Source: JBKBIP01 sp046297495 (lineage in GTDB: Bacteria > Planctomycetota > Planctomycetia > Gemmatales > Gemmataceae). Taken from it: DNA of 64,000 nt. The stretch lies in contig JBKBIP010000025.1 in the NCBI GenBank assembly GCA_046297495.1, forward strand, positions 1 through 64,000, written 5' to 3'. A program made the translations under genes and the position numbers. Under the pieces are notes generated by a model. The model had not been told where the DNA came from. It did not search any database and was given only the letters and a program-made list of their open reading frames with translations. Shown piece after piece: positions 26,368-35,408 of the stretch. Every line of letters starts with the position of its first letter. The stretch's first letter is position 1.

Positions 26368-28656
26368 CTACGTCTCCACCGCTCCCTGATAGGCCACCTG
26401 GCGGCGCAGCGTGGCGCCGGCGGAGGCGTCCTGGGCGCGCGTGTCTCCTTCGTAGAAGAAGATAACTGTTTGGGCCACCTGGCCGTCGGGCTGGTAGTCC
26501 ATGCGATAATCGCGGCGTTCATGCCCGGCGGGACCTGTGTAAAAAATGTCGCTGAGTTTGCGAGCTGCGTGCAGTCGGTTGGGGTTGACCTGGCCCTGAT
26601 AGACAGCCTCGCGGCGCAGCGGGTGTTCGGGCCGGGCCTGGGCGGCACGGCGATCTCCCTCATAGAAAAAGACCACCGTTTCACGCACGCTGCCGTCGAT
26701 GTGATAGCGCACGGTGTAATCGGGCAGTTCCTCGCCTGGCGAACCGGCCAAGAATGTTTCGCCGCGTTTAGTCGGGCCAGCAGCCGGCGTCGCTTCCTTC
26801 ACAGATAGCCGATTGACAGAAACCGGCGTCGTTTCTAAATGCCCATTGCTGGCGGTGAGCGGCGTGGGGCCATTGGCTTCGGGTTTGACTGCCGGCTTCT
26901 CCGCCTGTGCCTTGCCATGTCCCGGTTTGCCCGCCGCTTCTGGCAGCAGTGCTTGCAATTTCTCTAGCCCCAGGCGCTGGCAGTAGTCACCAAATACTTC
27001 GCCCGTCTGGCGCTGCTTCTTGAAATCCGCCAGCAACGGCGTCAACAGCGGCACGATTTGGTTGCGTGGCACCAAGTCACGCAGCGGAAAATTGAGCTGG
27101 TCCCCCAACGCTCGCCCACCGACGTACACCAGGTACTTGTCGCCGCTACGTCCTACCAAGCCGATGTCACTCTGATAGGGGCGGGCGCAACCGTTGGGGC
27201 AGCCGGTCATGCGCACGGTGATGGTTTCACCAGCTAGATCAAGCCGTGCCAGCTCAGCTTCCAATTGGTCGATGACCCCCGGCAAAGCGCGTTCCGACTC
27301 GGTGATGGCCAGCCCGCAGGTCGGAATGGCCGGGCAAGCCATGCTCAGCTGGCGAATCCGTGACACTTGATCGGGCCGCTTGACGCCATGCTCGGTCAGG
27401 ATGTGGTCGATGTCCGGCTTGGCGCTTTCTTCCAGGCCGCACAGCAACAAATCCTGATTCGGCGTGATACGCAGACCCGGTTGGAAGCGCGTCAGAATGG
27501 CGCGGATGGCGCTCCGTAGCCGGAAGGAGCCTTCATCCTTTACCCGGCCATTCTCGATGCTGAGGCCGTAATAGAATTTCCCATCTCCCTGCAAATGCCA
27601 GCCGATGTGCGGGTCGAAGCCGGTGACATGTATATCGCGCGGCGCTGTCAGGGTGCCGCCGATGTATTCGCTGAGCACGTCCCGAAATTTCTCGACCCCC
27701 CAATCGTGAACCACATACTTGATGCGGGCGCGCTTACGGTCGGCGCGATTGCCATGATCGCGGAATAGCTTGACGACCGCCTCGGCGGTGTTGAGCACGG
27801 CCTTGGCGGGGATGTAGCAAATTGGCTTGGCCAGGTGCGGGAAGGTGTTGGCGTTGCCGTGCGTCATGCCCATGCCACCACCGACCAGCACGTTGTAGCC
27901 GACGATCCGACCATGCTCGACGATGGCCAGGAAACCCAAGTCCTGAGCGTAAATATCCACGCTATTGTCTTCCGGAACAGTCAAGCCGGTCTTGAACTTG
28001 CGCGGCAGATACACTTTGCCGTAAATTGGTTCGACTTCCGTTTGCACATCGACCGGCTTGCCGTTGAGCCAGATTTCGTGATAGGCATTGCTACGCGGCG
28101 CCAGGTGAGCGGAGATCAAGGCCGCCGTTTCCTGCAACTCTCGATAGACCGGATCGGCGAGCGGCGCAGGGGGGGCCATGACATTGCGCTCCACGTCGCC
28201 GCACGCCCCTAACGTCGTCAGCAGGCATTGATTGATGCCGGCGATGGTCTCCTTCAAGCCCCCCTTGAGGATGCCGTGCAGCTGAATCCCCTGCCGCGTC
28301 GTGAAGCGCAGGGTGTTGTTGCCGTACTGGCTGGCCAGGTCATCGACGGCCAAATACTGTGCCGCCGTCAGCTTACCACCGGGAATCTTGCAGCGGACCA
28401 TGAACATGTAATACTTGCCGACCCCCTCCTTGCGGCGCTGCTTGCGGGCGTCGCGGTCTTCCTGTTGGTAGCTGCCGTGAAATTTGATAAGTTGTTTGTC
28501 TTGCTCGCTAAAGTGATCCGAATCGGCGGCCAGCTCTTGCAAAATGCCGCCACGCAGAAACAAAGAATTTTCCTTGATTCCTTCCACGGCGGAACGCTTC
28601 GACTCTGGCGCGACGGCGGGGGAACTGGGAGTGGAAGTGGTTGGTGCGGACATCAT
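26368..28656 (-). CDS. Assimilatory sulfite reductase (ferredoxin type) with duplicated C-terminal module
   Basis: Six-electron reduction of sulfite to sulfide for cysteine synthesis. Residues about 20-575 are the siroheme/4Fe-4S enzyme: HGSYQQEDRD, TTRQGIQLHG, GACGDVERNV, and the cluster/siroheme ligands ACPAIPTCG (Cys-x5-Cys) with GCPNGC (Cys-x3-Cys). Nitrite reductases are close relatives, but the HGSYQQ region favours sulfite. After a Pro/Ala-rich linker (about 575-630) come two copies of a roughly 60-residue unit (about 632-690 and 701-762), each with DYxxxYxxDGxVxxTVxFFYEGDxRA. I do not know this unit in other sulfite reductases. AGGAA lies just before the tandem ATGs. Confidence 0.9.
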   Translation of the reverse strand: MMSAPTTSTPSSPAVAPESKRSAVEGIKENSLFLRGGILQELAADSDHFSEQDKQLIKFHGSYQQEDRDARKQRRKEGVGKYYMFMVRCKIPGGKLTAAQYLAVDDLASQYGNNTLRFTTRQGIQLHGILKGGLKETIAGINQCLLTTLGACGDVERNVMAPPAPLADPVYRELQETAALISAHLAPRSNAYHEIWLNGKPVDVQTEVEPIYGKVYLPRKFKTGLTVPEDNSVDIYAQDLGFLAIVEHGRIVGYNVLVGGGMGMTHGNANTFPHLAKPICYIPAKAVLNTAEAVVKLFRDHGNRADRKRARIKYVVHDWGVEKFRDVLSEYIGGTLTAPRDIHVTGFDPHIGWHLQGDGKFYYGLSIENGRVKDEGSFRLRSAIRAILTRFQPGLRITPNQDLLLCGLEESAKPDIDHILTEHGVKRPDQVSRIRQLSMACPAIPTCGLAITESERALPGVIDQLEAELARLDLAGETITVRMTGCPNGCARPYQSDIGLVGRSGDKYLVYVGGRALGDQLNFPLRDLVPRNQIVPLLTPLLADFKKQRQTGEVFGDYCQRLGLEKLQALLPEAAGKPGHGKAQAEKPAVKPEANGPTPLTASNGHLETTPVSVNRLSVKEATPAAGPTKRGETFLAGSPGEELPDYTVRYHIDGSVRETVVFFYEGDRRAAQARPEHPLRREAVYQGQVNPNRLHAARKLSDIFYTGPAGHERRDYRMDYQPDGQVAQTVIFFYEGDTRAQDASAGATLRRQVAYQGAVET

Positions 28657-28699
28657 GTATTCCTGGGAAAAATAACCTATGTGTTTCTCGCAGAGCGAT

Positions 28700-28755
28700 T
28701 TCTCAGATTCATGAGTTGGCGCGCGTTCCCGAACGCCAACTCATGAATCTGAGAA
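28700..28755. repeat. Perfect 22-bp inverted repeat upstream of the sulfite reductase gene
   Basis: Arms 28700-28721 and 28734-28755 are exact reverse complements around a 12-base loop. The core AGATTCATGAGTT resembles the GATTCATC palindromes at 32180, 39636, 46233 and 60512. It lies 44 bases upstream of the sulfite reductase start codon, so it could form a hairpin in the leader or be bound as an operator. Confidence 0.75.
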
Positions 28756-28989
28756 GCTGTTGCGAATTTAGCGAATTTCAGGAAGAAAATCCAGCGCGAT
28801 GCTTCCCTCAGCTATTATCGGCATTCTTACCGCAAACTGCCAAGAGGAAATTGATTAGAGAATTGATCATTTAGATAGTGAACTATGGGTTCGGCAAATC
28901 CGCATCCCGATTCGCAGATGCCGAACCAAGTAATCCGCTGGCAAGCGCTGGTCGTGTCGTTGCCACTGTTCCGGTTGGGTCGTTCACGG

Positions 28990-29137
28990 TGGCACCGCGA
29001 AGAGTCCGTCACTCCGCTTGTCCTTGAAGGTCAATCCGTTTACCATCAACAATGCCTCTTTGTCTTTCGAGTGCGGAGGTTATTTCGATTACCTACTCCG
29101 CGCCAAACTCGCGCGCCGCAAACTCGAACAACAGTAA
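28990..29137 (+). pseudogene. Possible remnant of an unidentified gene
   Basis: The 523-base gap 28657-29179 has no intact gene. One frame ending at the TAA 29135-29137 reads KVNPFTINNASLSFECGGYFDYLL then a basic tail, which looks like a real protein C-terminus. Upstream in that frame the sequence becomes Cys/Trp-rich and implausible, and no start is found. It may be a decayed or frameshifted small gene; I cannot name a family. Confidence 0.3.
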
Positions 29138-29179
29138 CCCGGACGATGAGTTTTTCTTGTCACTGGTCACTTATCACCA

Positions 29180-30412
29180 ATGACGGATATTCCCTGGGAT
29201 GTGGTCGTCATCGGCGCCGGAGCGGCGGGGTTGCTGGCGGCAATCCGCGCGGCCGAACGGGGGCGCCGGACCTTGTTGCTGGAGAAGAATCGCAAGCCGG
29301 GGGTCAAGATTTTGATGTCCGGCGGCACGCGCTGCAACCTCACCCACGCCACCGACAATCGCGGCATCGTCGAGGCCTTCGGCCCGCCCGGAAAGTTCCT
29401 GCATTCCGCGCTAGCTGCCTTGAGCGTGCAGCATACCATTGACTTGTTCGAGGCGGAAGGGGTGGCCACCAAGGTCGAGCCGACCGGCAAAATTTTTCCC
29501 ATCAGCAACAAGGCCAGCGACGTGCTCCATGCGCTGCTTCGCCGCTTGCAACGCAGCGGCGCAAGCTTGGCACTGGGGGAGCCGTTGCGTGACATACGCC
29601 GGACGGAACAGGGCTTGAGTCTCATCACATCGTCGCGCACGCTGCTTGCACGCACCGCCATATTGACAACCGGAGGCCAATCGTATCCTGGCAGTGGCAC
29701 GACGGGGGACGGCTACTGCTTCGCTGCCGCTTTGGGACATAACATTGTCGCGACACGTCCGGCGCTGGTGCCGATCACGTTGAATGTCCCCTGGGTGGCG
29801 GAGCTGCGCGGCATCACGTTGCCCGACGTGGCCGTGCGGATTCTGGAAGGTTCCACGGTTTTGGCCAACCGGCGCGGTTCGCTGTTGTTCGCCCACTTCG
29901 GCCTATCGGGGCCGGTGGTGCTTGATGTCAGTCGAGTCGTCAGCGGCCATCCACGCCCGGAGTCGCTGCGGCTGGAGATGGATTTACTACCGGCAGTCAA
30001 GGATGTGGAATTAGACGACTATTTACGCCGCGAAGCATTAACCTCCGGTAAGAAGCAGCTGGTGAACATCTTGCCCGAGGCGCTGCCGCGCCGCTTTGGG
30101 GAAACCCTGTTGACTCTGGCGGGAATGTCCAGCGCGCGCAAGGCGGCGGGGCTGAGCAAAGGGGAACGCGGTCAGCTGGTGCAGCGGATCAAACATCTTC
30201 AAGTACCCCTAACCGGAACGCTCGGCTTCGAGAAAGCCGAAGTCACCGCCGGCGGCGTCGCGTTGGAGGAGGTCGATTCCCGATCGCTGCGTAGCAAGTT
30301 TGTGCCGGAGTTGTTCATCGCCGGTGAAGTGCTGGACCTGGATGGCCCCATTGGTGGTTACAATTTCCAAGCCGCCTTCAGTACCGGTTGGCTGGCGGGT
30401 AGTTCCGTGTAG
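29180..30412 (+). CDS. FAD-dependent oxidoreductase, HI0933/YhiN family
   Basis: A 410-residue flavoprotein. The dinucleotide-binding motif VIGAGAAGLLAA is at about 9-20, followed by LLEKNRKPGVKILMSGGTRCNLTH, the hallmark of the HI0933-like family. Later features are TTGGQSYPGSGTTGDGY and the C-terminal FAD motif AGEVLDLDGPIGGYNFQAAFSTGW. Characterised relatives include bile-acid flavoreductases, but the role of this member is unknown. The ATG at 29180 has no clear ribosome binding site. A signal peptide is absent. Confidence 0.92.
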   Translation: MTDIPWDVVVIGAGAAGLLAAIRAAERGRRTLLLEKNRKPGVKILMSGGTRCNLTHATDNRGIVEAFGPPGKFLHSALAALSVQHTIDLFEAEGVATKVEPTGKIFPISNKASDVLHALLRRLQRSGASLALGEPLRDIRRTEQGLSLITSSRTLLARTAILTTGGQSYPGSGTTGDGYCFAAALGHNIVATRPALVPITLNVPWVAELRGITLPDVAVRILEGSTVLANRRGSLLFAHFGLSGPVVLDVSRVVSGHPRPESLRLEMDLLPAVKDVELDDYLRREALTSGKKQLVNILPEALPRRFGETLLTLAGMSSARKAAGLSKGERGQLVQRIKHLQVPLTGTLGFEKAEVTAGGVALEEVDSRSLRSKFVPELFIAGEVLDLDGPIGGYNFQAAFSTGWLAGSSV

Positions 30413-30678
30413 ATACTTCGCTTGGAAATGATCCACAAACTGGCGAGTGGGTGCCGTAAAGCCCTTCGTGTGGCGGGTGCCATCGACGGACTTACAGTTC
30501 CTACTCCACCGTTCGTCAGTTCGACACCGTGCCGACTTTTCCATATTTTTAATTGACACTGAGCGGTGCTGACATTAGCTTTATCAAGAACAAAACAAGC
30601 CTTTGTTGCTTTCCTGCCCAACTTGGCCTTCCAAAATGTCATCACCTGGACCTCGGCGGCAAAACGGAGATTGGCTAG

Positions 30679-32079
30679 ATGTTGCGATTCTTCGGCGACA
30701 ATAACGCATTGTGTGATCGCATTTCGCGTCGAGAGATATTGCGGATTGGCGGCATCGGTTTGGGAGGCCTGGCTTTGCCCCAGCTGTTACGTTCCGCGGC
30801 CCAAGCCGCCGAAACGAAACCGCGCGTGCGGGCCAAGGGGGTGATCATCCTCTTTAATAGCGGCGGCATTCCTCACCACGAAACCTGGGACCCCAAACCC
30901 GACGCGCCCCGCGAAATTCGCGGCGATTTTGGCGTCATTCCCTCGCGCACGCCAGGGCTGTTCGTCGGCGAATTGATGCCGCGCACCGCTCAACTGACGG
31001 ATAAAATCGCCGTCATTCGCACGATGGTCACGGGGGACAACGCCCATTCCACGAGCGGGTATCAGATGTTGACCGGCTATCCCCACATTCCGCTCAACCG
31101 CGAGAACGCCACGCCGGGGAAGCCGAACGATTGGCCTTCTCTCAATGCTCTGGTGCGGGTCTTGCGTCCACCCAAAGGGGGCTTGCCTTCGTCCGTCATG
31201 TTGCCGCGCCGCTTGGCTAACTTCGGCGGGCTGTATCCCTGGCCTGGAGCGGATGCCGGGATCTTGGGCCGCAAGTACGATCCCTGGCTTCTGCAATGCG
31301 ATCCGTCCGCCGCCGATTTCGCCGCTCCTGATTGCGCCTTACCCGATGACCTCCCACCGCTGCGCGTCGATCAGCGTCGGTCGCTGCTGGAGCAAGTGGA
31401 CCGTCACCTCGATGGCATTGTTCAAAAAGCCGCCACGCAAGAATTTGATCGGTACCAACAACAAGCGCTCGACCTGATCACCGGAACGGCCGCGCGGGCG
31501 GCGTTCGACCTGAACAAGGAACCCGACCGCACCCGTGACCGCTATGGCCGGACCAAGCATGGTCAATCAGTGCTTTTGGCTCGTCGTCTGATCGAAGCGG
31601 GGGTCGCGCTGGTGCAAGTGAATTCAGCCTCGCAAAACAAAAATCTACCCAACAATGGCGGTTGGGACACGCACATCAAGCACAGCGAAAGTCTCAAGGG
31701 GTGGCTGATGCCGGCGATGGATCAGACCTATTCCGCCCTGATCGAGGATTTGCAGCAACGGGGGTTGCTCGATGAAACCCTGGTCTGCTGGGTCTCGGAA
31801 TTTGGCCACACGCCGCGTTTCAACGCTCGCGCGGGTCGGGATCATTGGGGTCGGGTGTTCTCCATCGCGCTGGCCGGGGGCGGCATTCGCGGCGGCATCG
31901 TGCATGGTGCCTCGGATCGTCATGCTGCCGAGCCGTTGGGTGACGTGGTTCGTCCCTGCGATTATCTGGCAACGATCTTCCACTGTCTGGGCTATCCCGC
32001 TGACACCCACTATTCCGACGTGGAAGGCCGGCCCCTGCCCATCTGCCGCGGAACGGTGGTTACAAGCTTGTTGGCTTAG
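30679..32079 (+). CDS. DUF1501 protein with Tat-like signal
   Basis: A 466-residue exported protein of the DUF1501 (alkaline-phosphatase-like/sulfatase-like) family. The N-terminus contains SRREILRIG followed by a hydrophobic stretch, matching a twin-arginine signal. Conserved blocks are ILFNSGGIPHHETWDPKP, MVTGDNAHSTSGYQMLTG, RHGQSVLLARRLIEAGV-like, GGWDTHIKHSE and VSEFGHTPRFN. GGAGA lies 7 bases before the ATG. Genes of this family often sit beside DUF1549/DUF1553 genes in planctomycetes; here the only DUF1549 gene is 17 kb away. Substrate is unknown. Confidence 0.92.
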   Translation: MLRFFGDNNALCDRISRREILRIGGIGLGGLALPQLLRSAAQAAETKPRVRAKGVIILFNSGGIPHHETWDPKPDAPREIRGDFGVIPSRTPGLFVGELMPRTAQLTDKIAVIRTMVTGDNAHSTSGYQMLTGYPHIPLNRENATPGKPNDWPSLNALVRVLRPPKGGLPSSVMLPRRLANFGGLYPWPGADAGILGRKYDPWLLQCDPSAADFAAPDCALPDDLPPLRVDQRRSLLEQVDRHLDGIVQKAATQEFDRYQQQALDLITGTAARAAFDLNKEPDRTRDRYGRTKHGQSVLLARRLIEAGVALVQVNSASQNKNLPNNGGWDTHIKHSESLKGWLMPAMDQTYSALIEDLQQRGLLDETLVCWVSEFGHTPRFNARAGRDHWGRVFSIALAGGGIRGGIVHGASDRHAAEPLGDVVRPCDYLATIFHCLGYPADTHYSDVEGRPLPICRGTVVTSLLA

Positions 32080-32179
32080 ATTATTTCGCTTCTCCTTGTG
32101 CTTTCCTGTCAGAGGCCTTCCCGCGAAACGCTATCTCCCACCGGTTTGCGATGAGATCAGCTTGTGTGGTATGGTTGCC

Positions 32180-32225
32180 GATTCATCATTTCGCGCACGC
32201 CGACTTCTGCGCGAAACGATGAATC
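32180..32225. repeat. Dispersed palindrome, GATTCATC family
   Basis: GATTCATCATTTCGCGCA (32180-32197) faces TGCGCGAAACGATGAATC (32208-32225), complementary at 17 of 18 positions. Same arms as at 60512 and near-identical to 39636 and 46233. It lies in the gap after the DUF1501 gene. Confidence 0.75.
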
Positions 32226-32425
32226 CAGGCACCGTTATTCTCACAACGGCGGAAATCCCATTCCTTGACTTCTTCACTGTTTCTTCCACCTCCAAGCCCC
32301 ATCTTTCGCGTTTTTTCAAAGCCGCATTGCGTTCCGCCGAGAGCCACGGCAAACTGGAAGGTTAGGCATTTCGTCTTATTTGGGGGGTGAGGTCTGGGTG
32401 CTCAATATCGGGAAAGGATCGTACC

Positions 32426-32714
32426 ATGCGTCGTTGGTGGATCGGTTGGCTGGTGCCGGCAGTGGCGGCGGCGAGGTTGGGGCCGCCGCAGGTCGATTCC
32501 GCCTGCTGCTACTTCTCGGCCAAGGATAAGGACATACTGCAAACAGTTGAAACTTCTGTTAGGACACGTAAAAGAGGGGCAATTCCTGACCAAATTCCGT
32601 AAAACATTCGCCAGGGATGAGATGAACGACGATTTACTGATCATTCCGGCCAAGATTGGCACTGCTGCCGACGAATCAGAATATGAGGAGATTCTGCCAA
32701 CGTCGCCGCCGTGA
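32426..32714 (+). pseudogene. DUF2330 gene with internal deletion and frameshift
   Basis: From ATG 32426 (GGAAAGGA upstream) the frame encodes MRRWWIGWLVPAVAAA, a signal peptide, then ACCYFSAKDKDILQ, the usual start of DUF2330 proteins. It then departs from the family and stops near 32602. In the +1 frame, 32547-32714 encodes HVKEGQFLTKFRK, MNDDLLIIPAKIG and a C-terminus YEEILPTSPP, which matches my recollection of the family C-terminus. Full-length members have roughly 350 residues, so most of the middle is gone and the remaining ends are out of frame. Confidence 0.65.
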
Positions 32715-32744
32715 TATGGAATGATGAGTGAAGATACCTAATGG

Positions 32745-32788
32745 TCCCACGCTCCGCGTGGGAACGAGTGTCGCTCGCCTGCGGCTCG
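32745..32788. repeat. Hairpin plus inverted copy of the CTCGCCTGCGGCTCG motif
   Basis: TCCCACGC-TCC-GCGTGGGA is a perfect 8-bp hairpin (32745-32763). CTCGCCTGCGGCTCG (32774-32788) is the inverse of the motif at 1348 and 6100. After it the leader is built of repeats of TGATAACTGATCAC up to the kinase start. Confidence 0.55.
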
Positions 32789-32840
32789 TGGGCTAAATGG
32801 TGTGCTGATTACTGATAACTGATCACTGATAACTAATTAC

Positions 32841-34118
32841 ATGGCCACGCAGGTCATTCAATCCGTGTATGCGTTGGTTGCGGCGCTGACCGAGCACCAG
32901 ATATTGGAGCCGGTGCAGCAAACGGAATTGACGCGCGCGTTACAGACGCGCTTCACGGATGCCCGGTCGCTGGCGAAGGAATTGATCCAGCGCGGCTGGT
33001 TGACACCGTATCAGATCAATCAGCTGTTCCAGGGCAAAGGGGCCGACTTGGTGTTGGGCCAGTACATTTTGCTGGAACGACTTGGTGAAGGGGGCATGGG
33101 GCAGGTGTTCAAGGCGCGGCACGTTCACATGGGACGCGTCGTGGCTCTGAAGGTGATCCGCAAGGAACATCTCGATCAGCCTGATGCGGTTCGGCGGTTT
33201 CGCCGGGAGATTCAGGCCGCTGCCCAGCTGTTTCATCCCAACGTGGTGATGGCCTACGACGCTTCTCAGGTCGATAACACGCACTTTTTCGTCATGGAGT
33301 ATGTCGAAGGCATTGACTTGGCGACCCTGCTCAAGCGCCTCGGTCCGCCGCCAGTTGGTTTGGCCTGCGAGTATATCCGGCAAGCGGCGCTGGGCCTGCA
33401 ACATGCGTTTGAGCGTGGCATGGTTCACCGCGACATCAAACCGCACAATTTGCTCGTGACCTGTCCCCCCGAAACCAAAACGTGGCCCGTGCAGGGAGCC
33501 GTCGTTAAGATTTTGGACATGGGCTTGGCCCGCGTCGATCTCATGGATGGTCCCGAATCGGTCAGCGCCTTGACCAAGGAAGGGCGCGTGGTGGGCACTC
33601 CCGACTACATGGCGCCGGAGCAAGCCGTCAATCCCCACAAGACCGATATTCGCGCTGATTTATACAGCATGGGATGTACGTTCTTCCAGCTGCTTACCAA
33701 TCAGGTGCCGTTTCCCAAAGGCACCACGATGGAAAAGCTACTCAAGCATCGGCTGGACCCGATTCCCACAGTGGAGAAATTCCGCCCCGAAGTGCCCGCC
33801 GGTGTTTCGCGGATTGTCAGCAAGTTGCTGGCTAAGAAACCCGAGGAACGCTACCAAACCCCCGGTGACTTGGCCGCCGCCCTGCAACCGTGGAGTGGTG
33901 CCGGTGTCTTCGCCCCCGTGGCCCAGATCGTGTCGGATACAAGCGAGACACCGCTCGAAGCCGAACTGGCCACGCTGTCTTCCTCTTCCCTCCGCCACCT
34001 CGCGTCCCCAGCCCCCCCCGGCGAATCTTTCTGGAGCTGGCCGGTCATCATCGGCGGCATTGTGACTATGGTGATTATGCTATTGTTCTTGATCGGGATC
34101 GTGCTGACAATGGGATGA
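32841..34118 (+). CDS. Ser/Thr protein kinase with C-terminal membrane anchor
   Basis: A 425-residue Hanks-type kinase. A short N-terminal helical domain ends in GWLTPYQINQLFQGKG, a common lead-in for planctomycete kinases. The kinase domain (about 72-350) has GEGGMGQVFKA, Lys in VALKVIRK, His196-Arg197-Asp198 in HRDIKPHN, Asp226 in a DMG variant of DFG, and MAPEQ. A hydrophobic segment at about 398-424 (WPVIIGGIVTMVIMLLFLIG) puts the kinase on the cytoplasmic face with almost nothing outside, so sensing would need partners. No ribosome binding site is visible; repeats run right up to the ATG. Confidence 0.92.
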   Translation: MATQVIQSVYALVAALTEHQILEPVQQTELTRALQTRFTDARSLAKELIQRGWLTPYQINQLFQGKGADLVLGQYILLERLGEGGMGQVFKARHVHMGRVVALKVIRKEHLDQPDAVRRFRREIQAAAQLFHPNVVMAYDASQVDNTHFFVMEYVEGIDLATLLKRLGPPPVGLACEYIRQAALGLQHAFERGMVHRDIKPHNLLVTCPPETKTWPVQGAVVKILDMGLARVDLMDGPESVSALTKEGRVVGTPDYMAPEQAVNPHKTDIRADLYSMGCTFFQLLTNQVPFPKGTTMEKLLKHRLDPIPTVEKFRPEVPAGVSRIVSKLLAKKPEERYQTPGDLAAALQPWSGAGVFAPVAQIVSDTSETPLEAELATLSSSSLRHLASPAPPGESFWSWPVIIGGIVTMVIMLLFLIGIVLTMG

Positions 34119-34134
34119 GAAATGCTTGGCAATT

Positions 34135-34171
34135 CCAAGCCGGCCGCCGTGCGACCGGCTTGGATGTTTTT
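34135..34171 (+). terminator. Intrinsic terminator of the kinase gene
   Basis: CCAAGCCGG (34135-34143) and CCGGCTTGG (34155-34163) pair perfectly around an 11-base loop, followed by ATGTTTTTC. It lies 17 bases after the kinase stop in the convergent gap with sod. Confidence 0.7.
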
Positions 34172-34182
34172 CGATATGTCTC

Positions 34183-34803
34183 TCACAGCTTGCCGGCCTT
34201 GGCTTGCTCGAAGCGTTGGCCGACCGCTTGCCAGTTCACGACGTTCCACCAAGCATCGATGTAATCGGGTCGGCGATTTTGGTACTTCAAATAGTAGGCG
34301 TGTTCCCAAACATCCAGCCCCATGATTGGCACTTGGCCGTCCATGTACGGGCTGTCCTGGTTGGCCGAGCTGAGGACTTTCAATTGACCATCGGCCAGCA
34401 CCAGCCAAGCCCAGCCGCTGCCAAAGCGGCCGACGCCGGCTTGTTTCATCTGGCTCTGAAACGCGGCGAAGTCGCCGAAGGTCTTGTTGATCTCGTCTGC
34501 CAGCGGGCCGCTTGGTTGCCCGCCGCCACCAGGCCCCATGATCTGCCAAAACATGGTGTGGTTGGCGTGGCCGCCGCCGTTGTTGCGCACCGCTGTGCGA
34601 ATGCTCTCCGCGACTTGATTGATCTCACGCAGCAATTGTTCGATGGGTTTGTTTTGCAGTTCTGGCGCTCCTTCCAGCGCTTTGTTGAGATTATCCACGT
34701 AGGCTTTGTGGTGCTTGCCGTGGTGAATCTCCATCGTCATCTTGTCAATCGACGGCTCCAACGCATCGGGTGCATACGGCAATGAGGGTAGAGTGTGAGC
34801 CAT
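34183..34803 (-). CDS. Superoxide dismutase, Fe/Mn family
   Basis: Dismutates superoxide to oxygen and hydrogen peroxide. I take the ATG at 34803 (206 residues), which has GGAGG 7 bases upstream and begins MAHTLPSLPYAPDALEP; a longer start at 34845 adds a non-family tail. Metal ligands are His27 (MEIHHGKHH), a second His in HANHTMFW, and Asp and His in MGLDVWEHAYYLKY. The GLDVWEHAYYLKYQNRR and GGG-rich loop favour manganese, but the metal cannot be settled from sequence. No signal peptide, so cytoplasmic. Confidence 0.95.
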   Translation of the reverse strand: MAHTLPSLPYAPDALEPSIDKMTMEIHHGKHHKAYVDNLNKALEGAPELQNKPIEQLLREINQVAESIRTAVRNNGGGHANHTMFWQIMGPGGGGQPSGPLADEINKTFGDFAAFQSQMKQAGVGRFGSGWAWLVLADGQLKVLSSANQDSPYMDGQVPIMGLDVWEHAYYLKYQNRRPDYIDAWWNVVNWQAVGQRFEQAKAGKL

Positions 34804-35094
34804 GACATCCTCCGAGGGAAAAGAACCCGTCTCGTCCGGCGACACCCTTCCGTCCGGGGTCGCCTGCCAGCATTTTCACGGATAATTTCGACCAGCCAGA
34901 ATCAGGGATAGATTGAACCGGATACGGAAGATAGTCTATTTTTCCACGAAGCAAAGGCAAGGCAACATTGGTGGGCGGGTTGTGGGTGGAATTGGGCGAC
35001 CCGAAGCCGTATCATGCCGCTCAGAGTCTATCTCTATAATCTCCGCGATAGTATTACTCCGGCAAAGAAGAACCACACACCGAGTCTGTCGGAT

Positions 35095-35260
35095 CAGCCC
35101 CGTAAGGGGCGACCGTTCATAGCCAGGGGCGTTAGCCCCTGGAAAAGGGATAGCGTATGATTTCCAAAACCCCGAAGGGGCGGCAGCAGCTCTGCTTCGG
35201 AGCTGGACTGGACGGGGCTGCCGATTCCCGCCCCTATGAACGGTCGCCCCGCTGGGGCTG
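35095..35260. repeat. Palindrome-rich, MITE-like element upstream of the DcuC gene
   Basis: The 605-base gap 34804-35408 has no gene I can support. It contains an imperfect inverted repeat, with the outer arms at 35095-35122 and 35234-35260 sharing GGGGCGACCGTTCATAG (inverse CTATGAACGGTCGCCCC). Inside lie a perfect hairpin CCAGGGGC-GTTA-GCCCCTGG (35123-35142) and a CCCC-GAA-GGGG stem near 35170. No transposase or target duplication is evident. ATTACTCCGGCAAAG at 35053 matches part of 19627-19669. Confidence 0.6.
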
Positions 35261-35408
35261 TGAAGATGGACTCGAAGCCGAATCGTCCGCACGAGAAGTC
35301 CGCGCTGACGTTCCAGATTCGTGTGACAAACATCCCTATCGGAGTAGTATGGATCGTGCCCCAATCCACTTACCCCCATGAAGACCATCCCTTTACCAAG
35401 GATCATAC

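Noticed and set aside
28885..29442. 185-codon frame from 28885 over the start of the flavoprotein gene
   Set aside because: Its second half is a shadow of the flavoprotein gene and its first half has no family features; another frame gives the better C-terminal remnant.
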